Numbered from the stretch's first letter, positions 18,818-27,591 are shown. The stretch: DNA of 64,000 nt from Mediannikoviicoccus sp037890055 (GCA_037890055.1 JBBKBD010000003.1); one strand, 5' to 3'. Made by a program: numbers and translations. Notes: generated from the sequence alone by a model not told the origin.

Positions 18818-18848
18818 AAACTGTTGAAGACTAACCTCAACAGCTTTT
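18818..18848. terminator. Bidirectional hairpin
   Basis: CTGTTGA...TCAACAG flanked by A-run and T-run; third relative of the 15349 hairpin. Confidence 0.6.
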
Positions 18849-18858
18849 TCATTATAAT

Positions 18859-19117
18859 TTAATTTATTTTCTTTTCTTTTTTCTTTTTTCTTTTTTCTTT
18901 TCAGCTTCATGTTCTTCTTGCACTTCTTCTTCAACTGCTTTTTTTATCTTTTCATTTTCGATAATTGAAGATTCAGCAAATTTTTCTATATTTGACCTAA
19001 AAGTCCTATTTCTCCAAAGGGAATAAAATATTGCATAGCCTCTTGCCTACTGGAAAGACCAGCGCCAATTAGTACACCTACATAGGTAAAGGTTATGCTA
19101 AAGCTTTTCTTATTCAT
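18859..19117 (-). pseudogene. Internal-deletion scar of a YkvI-like membrane protein, copy 2
   Basis: Near-identical to 15380-15630, including the out-of-frame junction after FGEIGLLGQI and the charged tail. It differs by an expanded TTTTTC-type tract and a few substitutions. It marks the right edge of the duplicated segment. Confidence 0.75.
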
Positions 19118-19302
19118 AAGATCTCCTTCACATATATATTTTATGAAGGCTATTACATAATAACACAATTTTTTGTTTTTATAGAGGATGATAAGATTTT
19201 TTAATTTGTTTAAATAAATAAAGAACTATCTTTATTATCTTTTCTCTTTTATTAAACGCTTTTAAAGTATAGATAACTTATTACTTGTTACATTAAAACA
19301 AA

Positions 19303-19326
19303 AACCCCAGAAATTTATCTGAGGTT
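19303..19326 (-). terminator. Terminator of the transglutaminase-like gene
   Basis: AACCTCAGA/TCTGGGGTT on the minus strand followed by a T-run; overlaps the stop codon. Confidence 0.65.
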
Positions 19327-20026
19327 ATTCTTTATGTTTTACCACAACTTTTTGGTCCTGCGCTTTTTCTAAATGTAATGGTGTGTTTTGAAAGAAGGAC
19401 CAGTTTTTGTCTTTTACTGCCTCATTAAATGTTACATCAATATAATAAGTTTCTTCACCAATCACTACATAATTCCATCTATGCTTCATTAAAGCACTGT
19501 TAATACTACCAACTTTTAATCCAGAGCCTTCACTTAAAATTAAAAATAATTCTGAAAATGCCGTACAGGTTCCCTTACCCCTTTTCATTGCATAAAGAGC
19601 AGATCTGGCCTTGTATTCTTTATCGTAGGTAAATCTTTCTATAATAAAGTTATTAATGTACTTAACTTTTTCTAAGTCAGTTAAACCACTTGTTTGCTCC
19701 TTTACATATTTTTCTAATGCTATCAGTTCTTTAAAGGCAGATTTTTCTGCAAAGAAAATAATTCTTAAGTCACATTCATAATAATTTTCTTTCTCTCTAA
19801 TATCTTCAACTCTTACGGACAAATAATAGTTTAGTGCTGCAATGTCAGGAATATGGTATGGCCTATCCACACCATTTCTTTCCTCGTTATCCTCTAAAAA
19901 GTTTTTTAGATTTTCATCAACTTTAATGGTTATTGTTTTATATTTCTCGTCATCTGATGCATTAAGAAAAGTCCTCTTTGCAACTAATCCTATTTCTTCT
20001 ATATTTGTTAGTATTTTTTCTATCAT
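19325..20026 (-). CDS. Transglutaminase-like (papain-fold) protein
   Basis: 233 residues. The C-terminal half has the transglutaminase-like triad in order: Cys154 in GKGTCTAFSEL, His182 in KHRWNYV and Asp197 in YYIDVTF. No signal peptide is visible. It could be a peptidase or cross-linker. It lies 18 nt after a small membrane-protein gene in the same direction. The first ~27 codons of this gene exist as a relic at 22607-22687. Confidence 0.75.
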   Translation of the reverse strand: MIEKILTNIEEIGLVAKRTFLNASDDEKYKTITIKVDENLKNFLEDNEERNGVDRPYHIPDIAALNYYLSVRVEDIREKENYYECDLRIIFFAEKSAFKELIALEKYVKEQTSGLTDLEKVKYINNFIIERFTYDKEYKARSALYAMKRGKGTCTAFSELFLILSEGSGLKVGSINSALMKHRWNYVVIGEETYYIDVTFNEAVKDKNWSFFQNTPLHLEKAQDQKVVVKHKE

Positions 20027-20044
20027 TTACTTTCCCCTACTTTA

Positions 20045-20269
20045 TTAGTATAAAAAATTAAATGGAAAAATTAAAAATTCACTGGTAGTATAATATTCCC
20101 CTTCTTTATCTAATGCACGGTATGTGGTGTATGAATATAAAACTGCCTTATAGGAAGATACCACACCCTCTCTATTTCCTATTGGGAATGGAAATAGTAA
20201 CACTAGTATGATAAATAAAATAAGTATCTTCTTTTTCTTCTTACCTATTTTTTCTCTTTTCATAATCAT
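20045..20269 (-). CDS. Small single-pass membrane protein, copy 1
   Basis: 74 residues: a Lys-rich start, one membrane segment (about 15-30) and a conserved outside part (GNREGVVSSYKAVLYSYTTY). The last ~50 residues are identical to the 84-residue protein at 22706-22960, whereas the N-termini differ. It probably forms an operon with the transglutaminase-like gene. Confidence 0.65.
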   Translation of the reverse strand: MIMKREKIGKKKKKILILFIILVLLFPFPIGNREGVVSSYKAVLYSYTTYRALDKEGEYYTTSEFLIFPFNFLY

Positions 20270-20434
20270 TTTTACTTAACTCATAGTAGTGCTTAGCTTT
20301 TAGTTTTAATAGTTGAATATTTTTTACACCTTACATTAACATTAGTGCATCGTCTATGTTTTTACAAGAATTTTTTCATCTCCTATAGGCTAAATTTTAA
20401 TTTTTTTGAAATAATGTAAAAGTTTTTATCAAAT

Positions 20435-20452
20435 ATCATACTTTAGGGTGAT
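20435..20452 (+). promoter_or_regulatory. Candidate operator, copy 2
   Basis: ATCATAC-TTTA-GGGTGAT, followed after 21 nt by TATAAT (20474-20479). Same element as at 1065 and 23083. Confidence 0.6.
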
Positions 20453-20547
20453 GTCTGAAATAAGATTGGTTGATATAATTTGTATAAGCTAAAGGAGCAC
20501 TATTTGTTCTTACTAATTTTTGTAAATATTTGAAGGGAGTGGTTAAT

Positions 20548-20577
20548 ATGAAAACAGGTTCTATAAATTTTAACTAA
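20548..20577 (+). CDS. Nine-residue leader peptide ORF, copy 1
   Basis: MKTGSINFN, preceded by GAAGGGAGTGG. The other copy (23195-23224) encodes MKTGFINFT. Strong ribosome site and conservation suggest it is translated. Role unknown: upstream ORF control, or a bioactive peptide. Confidence 0.45.
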   Translation: MKTGSINFN

Positions 20578-20638
20578 GCCGTATCTAAAAAAAATTTACA
20601 TAGGGCAAATAAAAACGAAAGGAGGTAAAACGATTAAA

Positions 20639-21211
20639 ATGAAAAAGAAGATATTATTGACCATTGCTCTGTGCTTGATATTATCCGTGGGTATGGCAGC
20701 TTGCGGAAGCAAGGAAAAGAGCACTGCTGTTCAATCCACGAACAAGGTAATCAGCGTAACCCCTACAGATGGCTATGTGGCAAAGCCACAGGAAGGTTAT
20801 GAGCAGATCATGATTTTCCCAAAGGACAAGCAGGATGATAACAACACCGAGTATATACAAATTGACGCAGTTGATCCGGACGGAACACTCAATTCTTTGG
20901 TGAGCTTTACTCTCAAGGGATATAAGCAAGGAACGACGAATTACACCATGGACAAACTTAATGCCGATCTTGACGCAAAGGCAAATGAGGAAAAGGCATC
21001 AGGTGTTGTAGGCACATTTGACAACAAGACGAGCGTAAAACTTGGAGAGGTGGATTATGTCAAATTCGATTTGACAAGAAATGGAGTTGATGCAAACGAA
21101 TATTACGGCGTTGTGGACGGAACTCCCGTATACATTACTGTCGTCGGGCTCATCGACAAAGATGGCGTAAGCGGCATGCTGAACTCTATAGAGTACAAAA
21201 TCAAGAAATAG
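20639..21211 (+). CDS. Lipoprotein of foreign base composition
   Basis: 190 residues. Signal peptide with lipobox GMAAC (Cys22), so anchored outside. The mature part is beta-rich with no recognised family. Codons are visibly more GC-rich (CTC, GCA, GAC, CGG) than in all neighbours, pointing to recent transfer. AAAGGAGG lies 13 nt before the ATG, inside the duplicated leader. Confidence 0.75.
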   Translation: MKKKILLTIALCLILSVGMAACGSKEKSTAVQSTNKVISVTPTDGYVAKPQEGYEQIMIFPKDKQDDNNTEYIQIDAVDPDGTLNSLVSFTLKGYKQGTTNYTMDKLNADLDAKANEEKASGVVGTFDNKTSVKLGEVDYVKFDLTRNGVDANEYYGVVDGTPVYITVVGLIDKDGVSGMLNSIEYKIKK

Positions 21212-21293
21212 ACAGTCAACAATTATCTTAGTCGCCTTTATTTTGTCTAAGATGGATTGTCAAAAATAGAAATGTTTTAAGGAGGTAGCAGAT

Positions 21294-22100
21294 ATGGGAC
21301 TTTTCAGTAAAAAAACATGTGTAATATGCGGTGAAAAGGCAGGGCTTCTCTCGAGGCTAAAGCTCGAGAACGATGACTTCGTCTGTGGTAACTGCCAAAA
21401 GAAGTTTTCCCCATTCTTTGATCACGAAGACAAGGTTCATACTGAAAAAGAGATACGCGACCACATCGCATGGCGCGAATCGACGAGGGAAGAAGTCGTT
21501 GCATTCCAAGCGGACGATAGCGTTCAACTAGACGGGAAGGACCTGCTTCTAATCAATCATGACGAAGGAAAATTCGTTTTAATCGAAAGCGGAACGAAGA
21601 AAGAAGATGCAGATGTCTTTTCACTTGATGAGATAGTAGACGCTATGCTAACCGTTGAGGAGAAAAAGAATGAAATTAAAAAGGAGATAGACGGAGAAAA
21701 AAAGCCATACAATCCGCCACATTACTCATACAAATATCATTTCCTGCTCTCTGTGAGATTGAATAATCCCTACATAAAGGAGATTGAATTCAGACTGCAT
21801 CAGCTTGCCATAGATGGCGGGGATGATGCGGACGGCTATCAGGCACCGTCAATTTTAGAAAATGTAACCGGATTCTACGTTTGGAGAGAGAAACAACTGG
21901 GTGGCAATGACTTTCTCCATCGTTCCAATTTCGCCATGTCAAGTTCACCAGGCGGATATGGTCCAAAGGGCTCGACTACAATGACTGATTTTAATATAGA
22001 GCAATTCGACAAAATGGTCAATGTTGGAAACAAAGTAGTGGAGCTGCTCACCGGTCAGCAAAAGGAACCAGCCTTCAAATCCACGAAGAATTGGTTATAA
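21294..22100 (+). CDS. DUF4428-type zinc-ribbon protein
   Basis: 268 residues. The N-terminal ~45 residues form a four-Cys ribbon (CVICGEK...FVCGNCQKKF). The C-terminal part (YHFLLSVRLNNPYIKEIEFR and onward) has no recognised domain. Same GC-rich codon use as the lipoprotein gene 82 nt upstream, so both probably arrived together. Cytoplasmic. Confidence 0.7.
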   Translation: MGLFSKKTCVICGEKAGLLSRLKLENDDFVCGNCQKKFSPFFDHEDKVHTEKEIRDHIAWRESTREEVVAFQADDSVQLDGKDLLLINHDEGKFVLIESGTKKEDADVFSLDEIVDAMLTVEEKKNEIKKEIDGEKKPYNPPHYSYKYHFLLSVRLNNPYIKEIEFRLHQLAIDGGDDADGYQAPSILENVTGFYVWREKQLGGNDFLHRSNFAMSSSPGGYGPKGSTTMTDFNIEQFDKMVNVGNKVVELLTGQQKEPAFKSTKNWL

Positions 22101-22133
22101 ATCCGAACTCTTTGAGTTTTGAGATTGAAACGA

Positions 22134-22175
22134 AAAAAAACTTACTTAGTTTAAACAAATACGCTAAGTAAGTTT
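22134..22175 (+). terminator. Terminator of the lipoprotein/zinc-ribbon unit
   Basis: CTTACTTAG/CTAAGTAAG with flanking A8 and T6. Confidence 0.85.
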
Positions 22176-22606
22176 TTTAATGCTACTCAGGAAAAGAATA
22201 TCTCCGGGAACAACAATTTAAAGCAATTTTTCTCCTCGAGAACAACTTAAACATCAACATCTTACACATTATTTTTCATTTTTACAGCTACTTTTATCAA
22301 TTCCTCTTTTTCATTTTTTATCTTGCCAGGAGTTTATTGTATATTGCCATTACTTTTTTTTATCAAGTTTATCAAACATAAAATCAATAAATTCTAAAGT
22401 GGGTACAGGTGGGTGCATTTTTGCAAATATCCATTCTGTCCTGTCGACCTTTTACTGTCGATAAGTTTCCACACACCTATTTTATAGTCCAAAAATCAAG
22501 GCTTATTCTCTGCTACCGATATCTTTTAACGATAGCCTTTGAATAAGCCTTTTTTTCTACAGTTTAATTACTTAGTGGGTGCAACTCTTGTCATCAATAC
22601 GACACT
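22176..22606. other. Degenerate region with coding scraps
   Basis: No intact gene. On the minus strand a stretch encoding MHPPVPTLEFIDFMFDKLD and a stop (about 22350-22420) and a scrap EKEELIKVAVKMKNNV (about 22270-22320) look like gene ends from lost DNA. A strong plus-strand terminator (22498-22557; AAGGCTTATTC/GAATAAGCCTT then T7) follows. Confidence 0.45.
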
Positions 22607-22609
22607 CTC
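22588..22609 (-). repeat. RumA-like 3' end relic (partial)
   Basis: On the minus strand it reads ESVVLMTRVAPTK then stop, the same tail as the larger relics at 30.4, 38.2, 39.1, 40.3 and 45.8 kb. It directly abuts the transglutaminase relic at 22607. Confidence 0.6.
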
Positions 22610-22687
22610 GTCATCTGATGCATTAAGAAAAGTCCTCTTTGCAACTAATCCTATTTCTTCTATATTTGTTAGTATTTTTTCTATCAT
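22607..22687 (-). pseudogene. Relic of the transglutaminase-like gene start
   Basis: First ~27 codons identical to the gene at 20026, then cut by the RumA-like tail. Shows that this side is the truncated copy of the duplication. Confidence 0.75.
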
Positions 22688-22705
22688 TTACTTTCCCCTA
22701 CTTTA

Positions 22706-22960
22706 TTAGTATAAAAAATTAAATGGAAAAATTAAAAATTCACTGGTAGTATAATATTCCCCTTCTTTATCTAATGCACGGTATGTGGTGTATGAATATA
22801 AAACTGCCTTATAGGAAGATACCACACCCTCTCTATTTCCAATAGAAAATGAAAAGAGCAATAATAGTATGATAAGTAAAATAACTATCTTCTTTTTCTT
22901 CTTACTTTTTTTTCTCTTTTCATAATCATCTCTTCTTTTAGTTTTATCTTCATAAGCCAT
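22706..22960 (-). CDS. Small single-pass membrane protein, copy 2
   Basis: 84 residues: charged start (MAYEDKTKRRDDYEKRKKSK), one membrane segment (~25-40), and a C-terminal ~50 residues identical to the 20045-20269 product. Identical C-termini with divergent N-termini suggest gene conversion or recent recombination. Confidence 0.6.
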   Translation of the reverse strand: MAYEDKTKRRDDYEKRKKSKKKKKIVILLIILLLLFSFSIGNREGVVSSYKAVLYSYTTYRALDKEGEYYTTSEFLIFPFNFLY

Positions 22961-23082
22961 GTTAATTTATTTATATCCTTACATTAACATTAGTGCATCG
23001 TTTATGTTTTTTCAAGAATTTTTTCATCTCCTATAGGCTAAATTTTAATTTTTTTGAAATGATGTAAAAGTTTTTGTCAAAT

Positions 23083-23100
23083 ATCATACTTTAGGGTGAT
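23083..23100 (+). promoter_or_regulatory. Candidate operator, copy 3
   Basis: ATCATAC-TTTA-GGGTGAT, 21 nt before TATAAT, as in copy 2. Confidence 0.6.
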
Positions 23101-23194
23101 GTGGTAAAGAAGAATGGTTGATATAATTTGTTTAAGCTAAAGGAACGCTAATTGTTCTTCTAATTTTTGTAAATATCTGAAGGGAGTGGTTAAT

Positions 23195-23224
23195 ATGAAA
23201 ACAGGTTTTATAAATTTTACTTAA
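23195..23224 (+). CDS. Nine-residue leader peptide ORF, copy 2
   Basis: MKTGFINFT with GAAGGGAGTGG upstream; two residues differ from copy 1 (S5F, N9T). Confidence 0.45.
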   Translation: MKTGFINFT

Positions 23225-23275
23225 GCCGTATCTAAAAAATTTACATAGGGCAAATAAAAACGGAAGGAGTATATT

Positions 23276-23665
23276 ATGGATAATTACAAAGATTTAACCG
23301 CAGGCGCAGGTGGTACCCTCAGTATTGTTTTTGGTGTTGTAGTAGCAATTGTATTACTTATTGGAATGTGGAAGATGTTTACCAAAGCAGGAGAACCAGG
23401 ATGGGCAGCTATAATTCCACTTTACAATGCATATGTGCTTTTTAAAATCACATGGGGTAGCGGTATAAAATTCCTACTATTACTTATACCAATTGTAAAC
23501 ATTATTATAGCTATTAAAACGCAAATTAAACTAGCAAAGGCCTTTGGAAAAGGTGGAGGTTTTGTTGCAGGACTAATATTCTTAACTCCTATATTCTATG
23601 CCATACTTGGATTTAGCGATGCAAAATACATGGGAGTTCCTGTAACTACAATTAACTATAATTAA
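23276..23665 (+). CDS. DUF5684-type membrane protein
   Basis: 129 residues with about four membrane segments. FTKAGEPGWAAIIPLYNAYV is the family signature. Start follows GGAAGGAG. Function unknown; the shared operator-like site suggests membership in the same regulon as the SPFH gene. Confidence 0.75.
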   Translation: MDNYKDLTAGAGGTLSIVFGVVVAIVLLIGMWKMFTKAGEPGWAAIIPLYNAYVLFKITWGSGIKFLLLLIPIVNIIIAIKTQIKLAKAFGKGGGFVAGLIFLTPIFYAILGFSDAKYMGVPVTTINYN

Positions 23666-23758
23666 AATTTCATTATAATTTTACAAGTCACTCTCCCGAT
23701 TAAAATCCTACTAATCAGGACTATCTATAGTGAATAGTCCAAAAGACAATTAGCCCAA

Positions 23759-23790
23759 GTAAAAACCAGCGTCAGTGCGCTGGTTTTTAC
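23759..23790 (+). terminator. Terminator, near-perfect palindrome
   Basis: GTAAAAACCAGCG/CGCTGGTTTTTAC with 6-nt loop; works both ways between convergent genes. Confidence 0.85.
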
Positions 23791-23823
23791 GTTGCTTATT
23801 TAAATTTATAGCATAATAGAAAT

Positions 23824-25119
23824 TTAAATCATGTATTCAAAAACAAAAGATACCTCAAGACCTGGATGATTATTTTTTATAATAAAAGTTCCATCATGTA
23901 GTTCAGTAATTTGTTTCGAAATAAAAATTCCAAGTCCATGTGTCGTAATGTTAGTCAAATCTTCATTATGAATTTTTTCTATAATATTTTCAGAAACTCC
24001 CCCACCTTCATCTATAATAGAAATGATTAATGCATCTTCAGAATCTGAAATTTTAACTCTAATTTTCCCTTCAGTATAAATTAATGAATTTTTTAAAATA
24101 TTTTCAAGCATTCTGTAAAATAAATTCGGATCCATTTTTATTTTTACATTTTGGTTTTTTATATTATTTTTAAAAATAATTTCCCTTTCTGGGTTTTCAT
24201 TTAATTTATCCACAATAAGTTTTCGTATTACTTTTAATGGACTTTCTTCTCTAAAACTTTCTTTATCTATGTTAGAAAGAGATATAGTTAGATTTAATCC
24301 CTCTAAGATATTTGAAATTTTTATGACCTGGTCTTGTATATTTTTAGTGTCAAATTCTTCTTTATTCTCTTTACTTAGTTCCCATGAAATTTTTGCAAGT
24401 GGCGTTCTCACATCATGACTTACACCTCTAATCCACTTTCCTTGAGACTCTTTTAAGTTGTTGTATTTTTCGTTTGCCCTATTTATGCTAATGGCAAGAT
24501 CTTTTAACTCACCATATTCATCTAACCTTTCATAATCATCTTCATATAGATTATCTATTGCTCTTTGAAATGGTAATATGTTTTTTAAAATTTCTTTAAC
24601 GTCAATCCTGTAAATTATATAGACGAATATTAAAAACAGGATGAAAAACAGCAATACTAGTTCTAGGTTAAAAATTAAGTTCTTATAATTATAGTAATTC
24701 ACAGGCAATTTATCCAAAGAATTTTTTGGATAGGCAAATAAAATTAAACCATCTTCCACAATGTATGTGAATACCGGGTAGTCAGCCAAATAAAATCTTG
24801 TGAACCTTGCAACATCCGTAATTTCAAATTTGTCTTGAACTTCTTTAGGCTTATTAAAACTTTCTATTACTTTCCCATTTTTATCAAGTCTTATTGACCA
24901 AATATCTTTTTCTTTTAAAAACTCTTTATTTTTTTTGTTGAGATAAGTTTGACTTTTATTTTTTTCCACATATGAATAAATATCATTAGGATTTGGATAT
25001 TCATCATTTAACCTGTAATTTAAGTATAGAAAAATCATGAGTAAAAGTATTAGAAAAAACATTAAAGAGAGTATTCTAATGATAATTTTTTTAAACCTTT
25101 TTAAAATATAATTAAACAT
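23824..25119 (-). CDS. Sensor histidine kinase, OmpR-system partner
   Basis: 431 residues. Two membrane segments (~12-32 and ~147-168) flank an external sensing loop. H-box GVSHDVRTPLAK, N-box MLENILKNSLIY, G1 DEGGG and G2 THGLGIFISKQI are intact. It lies 2 nt after the response regulator gene and diverges from an ABC transporter, the usual layout for antibiotic/lantibiotic sensing systems. Confidence 0.9.
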   Translation of the reverse strand: MFNYILKRFKKIIIRILSLMFFLILLLMIFLYLNYRLNDEYPNPNDIYSYVEKNKSQTYLNKKNKEFLKEKDIWSIRLDKNGKVIESFNKPKEVQDKFEITDVARFTRFYLADYPVFTYIVEDGLILFAYPKNSLDKLPVNYYNYKNLIFNLELVLLFFILFLIFVYIIYRIDVKEILKNILPFQRAIDNLYEDDYERLDEYGELKDLAISINRANEKYNNLKESQGKWIRGVSHDVRTPLAKISWELSKENKEEFDTKNIQDQVIKISNILEGLNLTISLSNIDKESFREESPLKVIRKLIVDKLNENPEREIIFKNNIKNQNVKIKMDPNLFYRMLENILKNSLIYTEGKIRVKISDSEDALIISIIDEGGGVSENIIEKIHNEDLTNITTHGLGIFISKQITELHDGTFIIKNNHPGLEVSFVFEYMI

Positions 25120-25121
25120 TT

Positions 25122-25817
25122 TTATTCCTCTTTAACCAGTTTATAACCAAGACCCTTAATAGTTATTAAAATTTTAGGATCTCTAGGATTATCTTCTAAC
25201 TTTTCTCTAAGTCTATATATATGTGTTATTAATGTATTCTCATAGCCATAAGAATCTTCCCAAATATTATCTAAGATTCGGTCAATTGAAACTATCATAT
25301 TTATATTTTCAGACAAGTAATCTAAAATTTTAAATTGTGTGGCGGTCAATGGAATTTCTTCACCATTTTTTTCAAGAATTCCCTTAGATTTGTCGAAAAT
25401 TACATTTCCCAAAACTATTTTTTCTTCATTTTTAATCTTTTTACTTCTTCTTAAAACCGCATCAATTCTCCAGAGAAGTTCGTCGGGTAAAAATGGTTTG
25501 ACAATATAGTCATCCGCCTTATTTTCAAAACCCTCTCTCCTGTCATCTATTCCATCAAGGGCAGATAAAATAATAACAGCAATATCAGAAGTTTGCCTTA
25601 CTTCCTTTAATAAGTCAAAACCACTTCCATCTGGAAGCATTAAGTCCAAAACTATTAAATCAATTTTATTGTTTTCTAATTTAAACCTAGATTCCTTTAA
25701 ATTTTTTGCAGTAAAGACTTTTTTAAATCCCTTATCCTTTAAAAAATTATATAGATTTTCTAGCAAATTTTTTTCATCGTCCACTATTAATATATTAAAG
25801 TCTCTTCTTATATCCAT
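25122..25817 (-). CDS. OmpR-family response regulator
   Basis: 231 residues. Receiver with IVDDEKNLL and phospho-Asp in LIVLDLMLPDGSG; winged-helix C-terminus ending TLITHIYRLREKLE...TIKGLGYKL. Expected to act on the divergent ABC promoter between 25818 and 25943. Confidence 0.9.
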   Translation of the reverse strand: MDIRRDFNILIVDDEKNLLENLYNFLKDKGFKKVFTAKNLKESRFKLENNKIDLIVLDLMLPDGSGFDLLKEVRQTSDIAVIILSALDGIDDRREGFENKADDYIVKPFLPDELLWRIDAVLRRSKKIKNEEKIVLGNVIFDKSKGILEKNGEEIPLTATQFKILDYLSENINMIVSIDRILDNIWEDSYGYENTLITHIYRLREKLEDNPRDPKILITIKGLGYKLVKEE

Positions 25818-25943
25818 TTAATCAACCTCAAACCCTATTATACAATACTATTTTGATTAATTTTCCTTTGTGATGTAAAAGTGACCTTGTGTAAATTTTA
25901 TTTTCATCTATGGTGGTTATTATATTTTTTAGGAGGAATGATT

Positions 25944-26837
25944 ATGGAAAAAATATTGGAAATAAAAAATTTAAAAAAATCATATAACAATAGAAGAGTT
26001 TTAGATATTGACTCTTTAGAAATCGAAGAAGGGTCTATTTATGGTCTAATAGGCAAAAACGGAGCCGGTAAGTCCACCCTTATGAAGCTTATTCTAGGTC
26101 TTGTCAAAAAAGATGACGGCGAAATAAAAGTTTTCGGACAAGAAATAAATTCAAATAACCAAAAAGATTTAAATAAAAATCTTGGCGCTCTAATTGAGAG
26201 CCCTTCATTTTATGACCATCTATCAGGATATGAAAACTTGGAAATAATATGCCAGATGAAGGGAATAAAAAAGGAAGAGATTTCAAAAACTTTAGACCTT
26301 GTCGGTCTTAACAATGTAGGTAAAAAGAAGGCCAAAGATTATTCACTTGGAATGAAACAAAGACTTGGTATAGCCATGGCATTAATAGGTAGTCCCAAAC
26401 TTTTAATTTTAGATGAACCTATAAATGGATTAGATCCTCAAGGAATCGAGGAAATGAGAAATTTGTTTAAAAATATTGTGAAAAACACTTCTACAAGTAT
26501 CTTAATCTCTTCACACATTCTTGATGAAATAGAAAAAATTTCCACTCACATAGGTATACTTAAAGACGGAAATTTAACTTATAACGGAAGTCTAGAAGAA
26601 TACAGAAGACTACATCCACCATATATATCTTTACTCACATCGGACAATAAAAAAACTCTAAGTCTTTTAGACCTTGGCGAAGATAGTTTAGATGGAAAAA
26701 AGATAATTTTAGGTAAAATGAATAATCAAGATGTTGCAGATATAGTAAACTTTTTAGCTGGCAAAGTAGATATTTATAGAATAGAAGAAGAAAAAGAAAG
26801 TTTAGAAAAACTATTTATCGAAGAAAGCAGGTCTTAG
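25944..26837 (+). CDS. ABC transporter ATPase, lantibiotic-protection type
   Basis: About 297 residues from the ATG at 25944 (AGGAGG 7 nt upstream); a longer frame is unlikely. Walker A GKNGAGKST, signature YSLGMKQR, Walker B LLILDEP. This BcrA/MutF-like ATPase sits with two permeases and a divergent kinase/regulator, suggesting bacitracin or lantibiotic self-protection (inference from context). Confidence 0.88.
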   Translation: MEKILEIKNLKKSYNNRRVLDIDSLEIEEGSIYGLIGKNGAGKSTLMKLILGLVKKDDGEIKVFGQEINSNNQKDLNKNLGALIESPSFYDHLSGYENLEIICQMKGIKKEEISKTLDLVGLNNVGKKKAKDYSLGMKQRLGIAMALIGSPKLLILDEPINGLDPQGIEEMRNLFKNIVKNTSTSILISSHILDEIEKISTHIGILKDGNLTYNGSLEEYRRLHPPYISLLTSDNKKTLSLLDLGEDSLDGKKIILGKMNNQDVADIVNFLAGKVDIYRIEEEKESLEKLFIEESRS

Positions 26838-26838
26838 T

Positions 26839-27591
26839 ATGAAGAACTTAGAAAGAAAAAAATATAAAAGACTTGGAATAAACTTCTTAATAATAATAGT
26901 ATTCTTTGCTCAAATGCTAATGGTTGCAGGAGTTAGCTTTTCAAAATCTTTTTCAAATAGCAAATATCCACTATCCTACATCCTAGACACTTATTTGTTT
27001 ATATCTTTACTGCTAAACCCAATATTAATATCATCACTTGTAAAAAAAGTAATTGAAATAGAGGAAAAAAACAAGATGTGGCAGATGCAAATAATCCTTG
27101 GCGAAAAAATCAATTCAATTTTACTTGAAAAGTTTAAAAGTTTATCCATTAAGCTAACTTTATTACAGATTATAGAAGCCACTTTCTTCCTTGTGATGGC
27201 AGAGAGGTCTATTAATTTCAATATAAATAGCAAAATAATTTTAAGATTTGGAGTAATTAACATATCAGCTCTGATAATAAATTTATTCTTCTTAGGGCTT
27301 TTTATGATAATAGAAATGAAGACAAAAAAAGTCTATACCCTATCATTTATTTCTATAGTAGGAGGGCTTACTGGAATAATCACCATGCTAACTTCAAAAG
27401 TTTTATCCTATATAAATCCCTTTGCTTGGATGTCCAGTCTTTTGAGTATTTCTTATGTAAAAGATGGAAATGAATTTGTTCAAGTATTAAACCCAATAAA
27501 TTTCTATACATTAATCATTGCCATTACACTTTTAATACTAAGTATTATTTATTTGAAAGCAATGAAATCTTACAACTTGTGGAAAGAATAG
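26839..27591 (+). CDS. ABC-2 permease subunit (MutE/EpiE-like)
   Basis: 250 residues with six membrane segments. It starts 1 nt after the ATPase stop, and the next permease's ribosome site lies in its end. Fits the paired small permeases of LanFEG-type transporters. Confidence 0.75.
   Translation: MKNLERKKYKRLGINFLIIIVFFAQMLMVAGVSFSKSFSNSKYPLSYILDTYLFISLLLNPILISSLVKKVIEIEEKNKMWQMQIILGEKINSILLEKFKSLSIKLTLLQIIEATFFLVMAERSINFNINSKIILRFGVINISALIINLFFLGLFMIIEMKTKKVYTLSFISIVGGLTGIITMLTSKVLSYINPFAWMSSLLSISYVKDGNEFVQVLNPINFYTLIIAITLLILSIIYLKAMKSYNLWKE

Larger units (their letters stand above)
20330..20638 (+). repeat. Duplicated ~300-bp leader, copy 1
   Basis: From about 20340 onward the sequence is nearly identical to 22978-23275. 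It holds the 18-bp operator, a TATAAT box, a nine-codon ORF with a strong ribosome site, and a conserved TACATAGGGCAAATAAAAACG block before the gene. The copies drive two unrelated genes. Confidence 0.8.
22975..23275 (+). repeat. Duplicated leader, copy 2
   Basis: Counterpart of 20340-20638, with operator at 23083, a TATAAT box 21 nt later and the MKTGFINFT ORF. Confidence 0.8.

Noticed and set aside
4781..18848. GCTGTTGA-type hairpins as a possible RNA family
   Set aside because: Each lies at a transcript end with A/T runs; simple terminators, three of which were copied by the local duplication.
18866..18905. TTTTCTTTTTTC tract as a functional repeat
   Set aside because: It is the lysine-rich tail of the YkvI relic, expanded by slippage.
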